Origin: Lachnospiraceae bacterium UBA3273
Lineage (GTDB): Bacteria; Bacillota; Clostridia; Lachnospirales; Lachnospiraceae
Direction: 5' to 3'
Length of the DNA stretch: 46,885 nucleotides
Assembly (NCBI GenBank): GCA_002362385.1
Contig: DEUB01000005.1
Coordinates: 1-46,885 of the forward strand
This document shows positions 1 to 6,667 of this stretch, piece by piece (the first letter of the stretch is position 1; each line of letters begins with the position of its first letter). The translations under genes were made by a program, and so were the position numbers. Below the pieces are notes generated by a model, which worked only from the letters and a program-made list of their open reading frames with translations, ran no database searches and had not been told where the DNA came from.

Positions 1-18
1 AATCGGAAATCGGAATAA

Positions 19-50
19 TCCAGAAAATTCCGATATCGGAATTTTCTGGA
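19..50. repeat. 32-bp perfect palindrome at the broken 5' end of the Rpn-like gene
   Basis: Positions 19-34 are the exact reverse complement of 35-50, centred on GAT|ATC. The block is preceded by a short direct repeat (AATCGGA twice at 1-14). It sits exactly where homology to the Rpn nuclease family begins (residues LEMQ follow), so it marks either the breakpoint that removed the gene's front half or a hairpin inserted there. No protein-coding meaning was found in it. Confidence 0.85.
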
Positions 51-51
51 A

Positions 52-804
52 ATGCAGGTTTTAAACGATGGATTCTGGACTGAACGTTCCGTCGGCTATC
101 TTGCCAGAAGTTTTGACCACCTGGAACGGGGAGAGGATTATGGCAGTACGAAAACGGTGATCCATATCGGTTTTTTGGATTTTGACCTGCCGGGAATCCC
201 GCCGGAATTTTATGGCACATATAAATTGTTAAATGTCAAAAATAATGCGGAATATAGTGACAAATTTGTTTTGTCTGTGGTAAACTTAAGGCATATAGAC
301 TTGGCAACCGAAGAGGATAAAAGGTATTGCGTTGACAAATGGGCTGCGCTTTTTAAAGCGTCTACATGGGAGGAGATTAAAATGATAGCAGGAAAAGATG
401 AATATTTGAATGAAGCATCATCCGAACTTTTTAAACGTCTGACGGATCTGACGGTACAGGAGGAATGTGAGGCCAGGGAACGGTATTACAAAGAGAAACA
501 GTATATGGTGGATTTGGAGAAAAGGATAAAAAAGGCTCAAAAAGATCTGGCGGAGAAAAACAGGGACCTGGCGGAGAGAGATAGAGATCTGGCGGAGAAA
601 AACAGGGACCTGGCGAAGAAAGACAGAGATTTGGCGGAGAGAGACAGAGATTTGGCAGAGAAAGACAGAGATCTGGCAGAGAAAAACAGGGATCTGGCGG
701 AGAGAGACAAGGACCTGGCAGAGAGAGACAAGGACCTGGCAGAGAAGCGGGAGGAAAACAAAAGATTGAGGGAATTGTTGGAACAAAATTCTATACCTTA
801 TTAA
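52..804 (+). pseudogene. Rpn family recombination-promoting nuclease/putative transposase, 5'-truncated
   Basis: The residues EMQVLNDGFWTERSVGYLAR and the following DFDLPG segment are typical of the C-terminal half of the Rpn/PDDEXK_2 family (PD-(D/E)XK endonucleases that promote recombination). Full-length members are about 280-320 residues. Here the roughly 80-90 N-terminal residues with the first catalytic acidic positions are missing, and the frame has a TAA at 16-18 just upstream, so the open part begins at or near the E-x-Q catalytic motif. Residues ~140-163 form a charged helix, then ten DLAEKxR heptads (164-233) predict a long coiled coil. No good Shine-Dalgarno precedes ATG 52. I read it as a decayed gene. 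A fragment continuing beyond the window in another frame is possible. Confidence 0.62.
541..750 (+). repeat. Ten tandem 21-bp repeats encoding coiled-coil heptads
   Basis: Ten in-frame 21-bp units encode variants of KDLAEKN / RDLAERD. Units differ mainly at the last three codons (EKN, ERD, EKD, KKD), so they look like slippage-amplified copies that have since diverged. Unit length is a multiple of three, so copy-number change keeps the frame. The reverse strand is also open here because of the repeat, but that is a by-product. Confidence 0.9.
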
Positions 805-831
805 GGATCACTTTTTATTTTTTGCTTATGA

Positions 832-859
832 TTGCAAATTTGCAGGGGAATAGTATAAT
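832..859 (+). promoter_or_regulatory. Sigma-A-type promoter of the DJ-1/PfpI gene
   Basis: TTGCAA (832-837), a 16-bp spacer and a perfect TATAAT (854-859). The ATG of the next gene is 50 bp downstream with an AAAGGCGG-like ribosome binding site at about 893-900. Confidence 0.6.
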
Positions 860-908
860 ATCAGATAAAAGAAACAGAAAACGGATGTAAAGAAAGGCGG
901 AGTTTAAA

Positions 909-1457
909 ATGGCAAAGATCGGCGTATTTTTGGCAACGGGATTTGAAGAATGCGAGGCACTTCTGGTAGTGGATATCGCAAGAAGGGCGGGGCTTGATCT
1001 GAAAACGGTATCGGTTACGGGAGAAAAAGAGGTTACCAGTTCCCACAATGTAACGGTAATTGCAGATCTATTGTTAGGGGAAGTTGATTTTAAGGAAATG
1101 GACATGATCGTTCTGCCCGGAGGAATGCCCGGCACAAAAAATCTGGAAGCCTGTGAACCGTTGATGGAACAGGTGGAGGCGTTTTATAAAGACGGTAAAT
1201 GTATCAGCGCTATTTGCGCAGCTCCCAGCATTTTCGGACACAAAGGATTTTTAAAAGGAAGAAACGCAGTATCCTATCCGGAATTTGAAAGCCATTTGGA
1301 GGGAGCGGAGGTTTCCCGCAACAGTGTAGAGGTTTCGGAACATGTAACGACCAGCAGAGGATTGGGAACGGCGATCGATTTCGGACTTGCTATTGTGGAG
1401 CGTTATAAAGGAAAAGCGGAAGCGGACAGAATCGCAAAGGCGATCGTATATCGCTGA
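909..1457 (+). CDS. DJ-1/PfpI family protein (YajL/ThiJ-like)
   Basis: A complete 182-residue protein of the DJ-1/PfpI superfamily, small cytosolic proteins linked to stress defence, glyoxalase III-type activity or deglycation. Seen directly: an N-terminal KIGVFLATGFEECE strand-loop with the conserved acidic residue E16, the LPGGMPG loop (69-75) and the nucleophile-elbow cysteine C103 in AICAAPSIFG. The histidine partner after the elbow is not obvious. Its length equals the family norm. It is a single-gene unit: its own promoter upstream and a strong hairpin terminator immediately downstream. The exact activity (chaperone, glyoxalase or amidase-like) cannot be told from sequence. Confidence 0.93.
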   Translation: MAKIGVFLATGFEECEALLVVDIARRAGLDLKTVSVTGEKEVTSSHNVTVIADLLLGEVDFKEMDMIVLPGGMPGTKNLEACEPLMEQVEAFYKDGKCISAICAAPSIFGHKGFLKGRNAVSYPEFESHLEGAEVSRNSVEVSEHVTTSRGLGTAIDFGLAIVERYKGKAEADRIAKAIVYR

Positions 1458-1463
1458 AAATAT

Positions 1464-1503
1464 AAAGCGGGAAGAATGTATGATTCATTCCTCCCGCTTT
1501 TGG
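1464..1503. terminator. Bidirectional intrinsic terminator
   Basis: AAAGCGGGAAGAATG pairs with CATTCCTCCCGCTTT (one mismatch) around a 7-nt loop and is flanked by T-rich DNA on both strands. It serves the DJ-1 gene (+) and the convergent spore-protein gene (-). Confidence 0.8.
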
Positions 1504-1531
1504 GATTTCAGGTTTTATGAGCGAAGCTTAA

Positions 1532-1720
1532 TTACTTCATCTGCTCTTCCTGCTTTTTGATCATCCTTCTAACCATTTCACCGCCGATAGAACCAGCTTC
1601 ACGGGATGTTAAATCGCCGTTGTAACCTTCTTTTAAGTTAACGCCAAGTTCGCTTGCTACCTCTGTTTTGAAACGGTCCATAGCTGTTTTTGCTTCCTTT
1701 TTGCTTGTTCCAGATGCCAT
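1532..1720 (-). CDS. Small acid-soluble spore protein, alpha/beta type
   Basis: A DNA-binding spore protein that coats and protects spore DNA and is degraded at germination. The 62-residue product (MASGTSKKEAKTAMDRFK...) holds the GPR protease cleavage region (KTEVASELGV) and the GSIGGEMVRRMI DNA-contact segment typical of alpha/beta SASPs. An in-frame ATG five codons further upstream (1735) exists, but the codons in between are the Shine-Dalgarno itself (GGAGGTG, 8 nt before ATG 1720), so the shorter start is preferred. A 17-bp stem-loop lies just upstream in its probable leader. The presence of the gene indicates an endospore former. Expression by the forespore sigma factor is expected from the family; I could not identify a convincing SigG promoter. 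Confidence 0.95.
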   Translation of the reverse strand: MASGTSKKEAKTAMDRFKTEVASELGVNLKEGYNGDLTSREAGSIGGEMVRRMIKKQEEQMK

Positions 1721-1743
1721 TTTTTTCACCTCCAAATTCTTTG

Positions 1744-1783
1744 TTTTCTTAAGATAAGTGCTTTGACACTTACCTTAAGAAAA
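1744..1783. promoter_or_regulatory. 17-bp stem-loop upstream of the spore protein gene
   Basis: TTTTCTTAAGATAAGTG (1744-1760) pairs with CACTTACCTTAAGAAAA (1767-1783). There is one mismatch on the plus strand, which becomes a G-U pair in the minus-strand transcript, and the loop is 6 nt. It lies 24 bp before the spore gene's start codon, so it could be a 5'-UTR stabiliser. On the plus strand it is followed by TTTTTCTTTT, so it could also act as a terminator insulating the next gene. Confidence 0.6.
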
Positions 1784-1968
1784 TTTTTCTTTTGGCTCGT
1801 GCCGTCAACTTATCTTGGCTTTAGTATTTGCCAAGTCATTTTTTTTATAATGGTAACTTTTGTAAAAAAATGTGGTATGATGACTTTTAGGAAAATGAGA
1901 GAATAAAAGACATACAAAGACAGGTCTTTGGGGGTGGAGATATGTCTGCTGCTCCCACGGAGGTAATA

Positions 1969-2937
1969 ATGGAAAAAGAAACTTTGTTTTATTTTGCACC
2001 CTTAGAAGGCATTTCATGGTATGTGTACCGCAATATGCAGGCAAAACATTTTAAAGCGGCGGATTATTATGTAACGCCTTTTATTGCGCCCAATCAAAAA
2101 AGGGAGATCAGAAATAAGGATAAACAGGATGTTCTGCCGGAAAATAATAAAGGGATGCGGATCATTCCCCAGCTTATAGGAAACCGGGCGGATGAATTCA
2201 TAGATACTGCCAGGCAACTGAAAGCCATGGGATATCGTGAAGTGAATCTGAATTTAGGCTGCCCTTCCAATACAGTCGTTGCAAAAGGGAAAGGTTCCGG
2301 CTTTCTCGCAAAAACCGTGGAGCTTGAACATTTTCTGGATGAGATTTTTAACGGTCTTTCCATGGATATTTCCGTAAAAACCAGACTTGGCAGGTACCAT
2401 GAGGAAGAGTTCTATGAGATCCTTGATCTATTTAATAGATTTCCCATTAAGCGGTTAATGATTCATCCCAGAATTCAAAAAGAATTTTATAATGGAAAGC
2501 CTCATATGGAGCAGTTTGCCTATGCTTATGAAAACAGCGCAAATCCTTTGTGCTATAATGGGGATATTTTTACGGCTGAGGATCATAAAAAACTTGCAAA
2601 AGACTATCCGCAGCTGGATGCGTTCATGCTGGGAAGAGGGATGCTTTCGAACCCTGCTCTGTTAGAGGAAATATATGGAGAGGGAAGGGCGGATAAAAAA
2701 AGAATAAGGGCGTTTCATGATGAATTGCTTGCGGCATATGAAGAAATACTGTTTGGGGACATTACGGTGCTTCATAAGATGAAGGAGCTGTGGCATTATA
2801 TGGTGTGTATTTTTGATCGTGGCGAAAAATACGGTAAGCAGATACGCAAGGCAAAAAACCTGACGGAGTATAAAGGGATCATAAAAGGATTGTTTGCGGA
2901 ATGCCAGATCGTTGAAGGGGCGGGATACAGGGTTTAA
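1969..2937 (+). CDS. tRNA-dihydrouridine synthase
   Basis: An FMN/NADPH-dependent enzyme that reduces uridines in the D-loop of tRNA. Seen: the N-terminal FAPLEG motif, LIGN, and the family signature NLNLGCPSNTV with the catalytic cysteine (C98 from this start). SVKTRLG, the MIHPR segment, CYNGDI and LGRGMLSNP (phosphate/FMN-binding barrel strands) follow in the right order. At 322 residues it has the usual Dus length. An earlier in-frame ATG at 1942 has a weaker site. ATG 1969 has GGAGG five bases upstream and begins MEKETLFYFAP as in relatives, so it is chosen. The gene stands alone and ends in a strong hairpin terminator. The DusB/DusC-type subfamily was not resolved. Confidence 0.93.
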   Translation: MEKETLFYFAPLEGISWYVYRNMQAKHFKAADYYVTPFIAPNQKREIRNKDKQDVLPENNKGMRIIPQLIGNRADEFIDTARQLKAMGYREVNLNLGCPSNTVVAKGKGSGFLAKTVELEHFLDEIFNGLSMDISVKTRLGRYHEEEFYEILDLFNRFPIKRLMIHPRIQKEFYNGKPHMEQFAYAYENSANPLCYNGDIFTAEDHKKLAKDYPQLDAFMLGRGMLSNPALLEEIYGEGRADKKRIRAFHDELLAAYEEILFGDITVLHKMKELWHYMVCIFDRGEKYGKQIRKAKNLTEYKGIIKGLFAECQIVEGAGYRV

Positions 2938-2959
2938 AGGAATATTCTTCCATGACTTA

Positions 2960-2994
2960 AAAAACAAAACCACCCACTTCGGGTGGTTTGTTTT
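2960..2994 (+). terminator. Intrinsic terminator after the dus gene
   Basis: ACAAAACCACCC and GGGTGGTTTGT pair around ACTTC, with a T-rich tail. The stem lies 20-25 bp after the dus stop codon. Confidence 0.85.
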
Positions 2995-3047
2995 GGGACT
3001 TCCTGTGCTAGTATACTAATATGTGTAAAAGTTATCGGATAAACACT

Positions 3048-3084
3048 AAAAAGCCGTTGTTCAAGGGGGGACGCGGCTTTTTTT
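3048..3084. terminator. Terminator between dus and the HD gene, mainly for the minus strand
   Basis: AAAAAGCCG (3048-3056) pairs with CGGCTTTTT (3074-3082) around a G-rich loop, with T runs on both strands. It follows the stop of the minus-strand HD gene at 3091. The short stretch between the two terminators (2995-3047) contains nothing recognisable. Confidence 0.65.
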
Positions 3085-3090
3085 GCAGGA

Positions 3091-3612
3091 TTAAATATCA
3101 AACATTTCCTGCATGATCCGTTTCCCGTTTTCTGTTTTGAAAATTTTTTCATATACGTTTCTGCATACTTCCTTTGGACTGTTTTCCTCCTGAAGGTTTA
3201 CAAGAAAGTCTGCTTCTACCAGAATCTGATAGTCGGGACCGTCTATGGACTGGTAAGTATGATGATGGCCGATCAGGTAGCAGATCCTTTCTATATCCTC
3301 CGGAAGAAAATCCAGATCTGTTAAAAGCTTTTTGGCTTCATCGGGTCCAAGTTCTTCCTGGATCCTGCCGTCACACCTTCCGTAAAGGCGTTCTCCTTCC
3401 CGTATGCCGATATCGTGCATCAGAGCGGCGGCCTCTAAAATAAAAAGCGTGTGAGGGTCTAATTGCTCTAAAGAGCCGATGAGGCGGCTGTAGGCGTGGA
3501 CTTTTGTAAAATGCTGGATCCTTCCGGCATCCTTAGACATATAAGAGATCATGGAAGAGAACAGGCTGCTTACGGCTTGTTCCATTGGAAGGATATGATT
3601 TGATAAATGCAT
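3091..3612 (-). CDS. HD domain-containing phosphohydrolase-like protein
   Basis: A small 173-residue HD-superfamily protein. Metal ligands visible from the chosen start are H39 (KVHAYSR), H66-D67 (ALMHDIG), H116-H118 (IGHHHTY) and D135 (EADFLVN), giving the H...HD...H...D pattern of a metal-dependent phosphohydrolase. The substrate is unknown; family members act on nucleotides or cyclic nucleotides. An upstream ATG at 3693 would add 27 residues, but AAGGAG lies 7 nt before ATG 3612 and the HD domain is complete without the extra part. It is divergent from the ABC importer operon that follows. Confidence 0.85.
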   Translation of the reverse strand: MHLSNHILPMEQAVSSLFSSMISYMSKDAGRIQHFTKVHAYSRLIGSLEQLDPHTLFILEAAALMHDIGIREGERLYGRCDGRIQEELGPDEAKKLLTDLDFLPEDIERICYLIGHHHTYQSIDGPDYQILVEADFLVNLQEENSPKEVCRNVYEKIFKTENGKRIMQEMFDI

Positions 3613-3827
3613 CTGGGTTCTCCTTTTCCGGTATCGTGTTTCTGATTCTTTTGATAATTCGTTAAAGCGTTCTGCTACAGAGAAGTGTATCAAAAACGGG
3701 AGAAAAATTCCACAGGATCCAGGGAAATTTTACAGAACTATGGTGCAGGTAAAACGGCAGTGTGTTAAAATATGAAATGAAACAGGATAATTCGAAGGAT
3801 ACGTTCCGACGGAAAATCAGGAGGTTA

Positions 3828-3897
3828 AAGGTTGAAAGAAAATCTTTCAACCTTGATTTGAGGGTCAAATGAACATGCAAGCACGTTCGCTTGACCC
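3828..3897 (+). promoter_or_regulatory. Two consecutive leader hairpins before the ABC importer
   Basis: Hairpin 1 is a perfect 12-bp stem (AAGGTTGAAAGA / TCTTTCAACCTT) with an AAA triloop at 3828-3854. Hairpin 2 (3862-3897) pairs GGGTCAA with TTGACCC and has an inner GAAC/GTTC stem. It ends two bases before the GGAGG of the importer gene. No known riboswitch consensus (for example the TPP core) was recognised. It could be a protein-binding leader, an mRNA stabiliser or an attenuator. Confidence 0.5.
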
Positions 3898-3909
3898 ATG
3901 GAGGCAAAA

Positions 3910-4926
3910 ATGAAGAGAAAATGTTTAAACATGGTGCTGGCGGCCATTCTGTCGGCGGCAGTCCTCTGCGGCTGCCAGGGGACAAGGGAAACGGACGGAT
4001 CTCCGCAAAAGATGCAGGAAGAAACCGACGGCGCTTTGGTAACCGTCAGGATCGCTTCCTTAAAAGGACCTACTACTATGGGGCTTGTAAAATTATGGCA
4101 GCAGCAGGATGAAGGTGCCGCCGAAGGTGATTATGAGTTCCGGATGATGACCGGAGCGGATGAGATCATGCCCCGGATGATTAAGGGAGAAGTGGATATT
4201 GCACTGCTTCCGGCTAATGCAGCGGCGATCCTTTACCAAAAGAGCGAGGGAGCCGTATCGGTTATAGATATCAATACCCTTGGGGTTTTGTATATGGTAT
4301 CGGGGGACCGTTCCATTAAAAGGATTGAGGATTTAAAGGGGAAAACGGTTTATCTGACAGGAAAAGGGACCACGCCGGATTATGTTCTGCGTTATCTGTT
4401 GGCACGTCATGGGATCGATCAGGGCGATGTCAAGCTGGAATACAAATCGGAGGCGGCAGAGGTGGCGGCCCTGTTAAAAGAAAATCCGGACTGTATCGGA
4501 TTGCTGCCCCAGCCCTTTGTAACGGCTGCATGCATGCAGAATGAAGCGCTTTCCGTCGTCTTGGATCTGGATACGGAGTGGGCGGCATTAAATGACGGAC
4601 AAGGTGTGGTAACGGGCGTAACGGTAGTAAGGAAAGACTTTTTAAAGGAGCATCCGGAAGCGGTAGATATTTTTCTAAAGGAGCATCAGGACAGCGCACG
4701 GTTCGTAAATGATAATGTAGAAGAAGCAGCGGGAATGGTTGTGGAAAGGGGTATCGTGGAAAAAGCGCCCATAGCAGTAAAGGCTATACCGGCGTGCCAT
4801 ATTACCTGTATCAAAGGAACGGAAATGAAAGAAGCCCTTTCGGATTATCTGAAAATTCTGTTTGAACAGGATCCGGAGTTTATCGGCGGTCTTATGCCGG
4901 AAGATGATTTTTATGAGGTCAGATAA
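3910..4926 (+). CDS. ABC transporter substrate-binding lipoprotein (NMT1/SsuA-like)
   Basis: The periplasmic-type binding component of an importer. The protein begins with a basic n-region, a hydrophobic stretch and a lipobox ending at C22 (VLCGC), so it should be a membrane-anchored lipoprotein. The mature part has the NMT1/THI5/SsuA fold features: a strand entering VRIASLKGPTTMGLVKLW, the ligand-loop DIALLPANAAAI, and IEDLKGKTVYLTGKGTTPDY. Relatives bind sulfonates, nitrate or thiamine precursors; the ligand here cannot be deduced. ATG 3910 is chosen because GGAGG lies 5 nt upstream; the alternative ATG 3898 overlaps that site. Its stop codon overlaps the start of the fused permease-ATPase gene by one base. 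Confidence 0.9.
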   Translation: MKRKCLNMVLAAILSAAVLCGCQGTRETDGSPQKMQEETDGALVTVRIASLKGPTTMGLVKLWQQQDEGAAEGDYEFRMMTGADEIMPRMIKGEVDIALLPANAAAILYQKSEGAVSVIDINTLGVLYMVSGDRSIKRIEDLKGKTVYLTGKGTTPDYVLRYLLARHGIDQGDVKLEYKSEAAEVAALLKENPDCIGLLPQPFVTAACMQNEALSVVLDLDTEWAALNDGQGVVTGVTVVRKDFLKEHPEAVDIFLKEHQDSARFVNDNVEEAAGMVVERGIVEKAPIAVKAIPACHITCIKGTEMKEALSDYLKILFEQDPEFIGGLMPEDDFYEVR

Positions 4927-6461
4927 TGAGCAGGTTTGTTTTTCGGAATTTCGGGCAGAATGCAAAAAACAGGATAAAGAAAATCTCTATTCTCATTATG
5001 TGGCTTTTGATCTGGCAGACAGGGGCGGCGCTCATAGACAATGACATCCTGCTTGCAGGGCCGGTGGACGTGGGAAAAGCATTAGGAAGGCTTTTGATCA
5101 CGTGGGAATTTTACAAAATATGCATGGCATCCCTTTGGAGGATCCTTGCGGGATTTTTAATGGCATTTGCATCGGGAATATTGGCGGGGGGCCTTTTTTA
5201 CGCCCTTCCGCCGGCAGAAGAGCTGTTTGAGCCGGTGCTCTCCGTTATGAAATCCATTCCTGTCGCCAGCTTTGTAGTGCTGCTTTTGATCTGGCAGGGG
5301 GCGGATGATCTGTCTGTCTGGATCAGCTTTTTTGTGGTTTTTCCCAATGCCTGTGTCAGTATGAAAAACGGTCTTAAGGCAGTGGACCGTCGTCTGCTGG
5401 AAATGGCTGATATATTTAAGATCCGCGGTTTCAGAAGGCTTCTTTACATTTACAGGCCTGCACTGATGAGGTTTTTGTCATCAGGCATGGAGATTTGTGT
5501 GGGAATGGCTTTTAAGTCCGGCGTTGCTGCAGAAGTTATCGGGATTCCGGATTTTTCCATAGGGGAGAGGATCTATATATCCAAAATTTATCTGGACACA
5601 CCGGGGCTTTTTGCATGGACCATAGTCCTGATCTTTTTAAGCTTTCTGGTTGAAAGGCTGGTCTTAAGAGGCATGGCGCTGTTAGCCGGGCCGGTAAAGG
5701 CATACGGAAGAAAAGGTGCTTTGGGGAAGGCGGAAACCTTGGCAAGGGAAAGCGGCAGGCGGCAGGAAAGCAGGGAACAAAAGGAAAGGGACCGCTCTCA
5801 GGGGACCAATGGGACGGAGAAGACGGAAAATGCAGTAACGCTTTCCCATGTTTACAAATCCTTTGGGGAAAAAGAGGTGCTTTCCGACATAAACATGGAG
5901 ATAAAAAGAGGAGCGCGTTATGTGCTTACGGGACCTTCAGGAAGCGGTAAGACCACGCTGCTTCGGATAATAGCGGGACTGGAACAGGCTGATAAAGGAA
6001 AGACAGAAGGAAAAGCAGAAACGGCATTTCTGTTTCAGGAAGACAGGCTGCTGGAAAATGAATTTACCATAACAAATATTATGTTAACTAAAAATAAAAG
6101 GAGCAGGAGTAATAAGAGCAGTTATAAGGCGGATGGTAAAGACCGGGAAGGATGGTATGAGGAAGCGGCAGCAGAGATCCTGCCTAAGAACTGCCTGTTT
6201 TTGCCGGCTCATGCATTGAGCGGAGGAATGAAGAGGCGGTGCGCACTGGCAAGGACCCTTTTTTACCAAATGGATAATAAGGACGCCGTCTGTCTTTTGG
6301 ACGAGCCCTTTGCGGGACTGGATGAGGAAACAAAGAAAAATACGGCTGAATTTATTAAAAAATATCTGATGGGCAGGACCTTGATCGTGGCAGCCCACGA
6401 CGAAAAGGACGCAGAGCTTTTGGGAGGCAGTATATGGAATGTGCAAAGGAATTACCTCTAA
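4926..6461 (+). CDS. ABC transporter, permease and ATP-binding protein fused in one chain
   Basis: The first ~265 residues are a SsuC/TauC-like importer permease with about six membrane segments and the cytoplasmic EAA-like loop (LLEMADIFKIRGFRRLLYIY). A charged low-complexity linker (~268-312) follows. Residues ~313-511 form an ABC ATPase: Walker A GPSGSGKT (336-343), Q-loop FLFQEDR, signature LSGGM (431-435), Walker B LLDEPF with D459-E460, and switch H491 (AHDE). All catalytic residues are present. A lysine/serine-rich insertion (~388-412) sits before the signature helix. These two parts are normally separate genes; no frameshift is needed here and the reading frame is continuous. It is translationally coupled to the lipoprotein gene (TAATG overlap). 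Together they encode a complete importer. Confidence 0.9.
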   Translation: MSRFVFRNFGQNAKNRIKKISILIMWLLIWQTGAALIDNDILLAGPVDVGKALGRLLITWEFYKICMASLWRILAGFLMAFASGILAGGLFYALPPAEELFEPVLSVMKSIPVASFVVLLLIWQGADDLSVWISFFVVFPNACVSMKNGLKAVDRRLLEMADIFKIRGFRRLLYIYRPALMRFLSSGMEICVGMAFKSGVAAEVIGIPDFSIGERIYISKIYLDTPGLFAWTIVLIFLSFLVERLVLRGMALLAGPVKAYGRKGALGKAETLARESGRRQESREQKERDRSQGTNGTEKTENAVTLSHVYKSFGEKEVLSDINMEIKRGARYVLTGPSGSGKTTLLRIIAGLEQADKGKTEGKAETAFLFQEDRLLENEFTITNIMLTKNKRSRSNKSSYKADGKDREGWYEEAAAEILPKNCLFLPAHALSGGMKRRCALARTLFYQMDNKDAVCLLDEPFAGLDEETKKNTAEFIKKYLMGRTLIVAAHDEKDAELLGGSIWNVQRNYL

Positions 6462-6577
6462 AGTGATTTATGGCAGAAAGCGGTAAAGGTGTGGGAAACA
6501 TCAGGAAATTCAATGGGAAAACAATGAAAAATCAATGAAAAGGCAAAGAAAAAATGCTAGTATTTTCCTTGCGTTTG

Positions 6578-6586
6578 TGCTATAAT
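6578..6586 (+). promoter_or_regulatory. Extended -10 promoter of tig
   Basis: TGC-TATAAT forms an extended -10 element; the -35 region is weak. It lies about 65 bp before the trigger factor start in the 189-bp gap after the ABC gene. Confidence 0.55.
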
Positions 6587-6640
6587 GCTAAAATGACTGT
6601 GAGTATGTATAGACAACCACAAATGTTTGTAGGAGGATAA

Positions 6641-6667
6641 ATGAAAGAACATGAGCGTAAAAGTTGA
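6641..6667 (+). other. Eight-codon mini-ORF overlapping the tig start
   Basis: The strongest ribosome binding site here (AGGAGG, 6631-6636) is 4 nt before ATG 6641, which opens the peptide MKEHERKS and stops at TGA 6665-6667. The trigger factor ATG at 6651 lies inside it in another frame, 14 nt from the same site. It may be incidental or may couple and dampen tig translation. Confidence 0.35.

Noticed and set aside
418..786. Long reverse-strand open frames across the heptad repeat
   Set aside because: They are mirror images of the 21-bp repeat with Leu/Arg/Ser-rich low-complexity products and no ribosome sites.
3777..3872. 32-codon leader peptide before the ABC importer (MKQDNSKDTFRRK...)
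   Set aside because: No Shine-Dalgarno and no amino-acid bias pointing to attenuation; probably chance.
3694..3909. TPP or other known riboswitch in front of the NMT1-type importer
   Set aside because: None of the conserved TPP core elements (CTGAGA, ACCTGA-type) could be seen; only simple hairpins are present.
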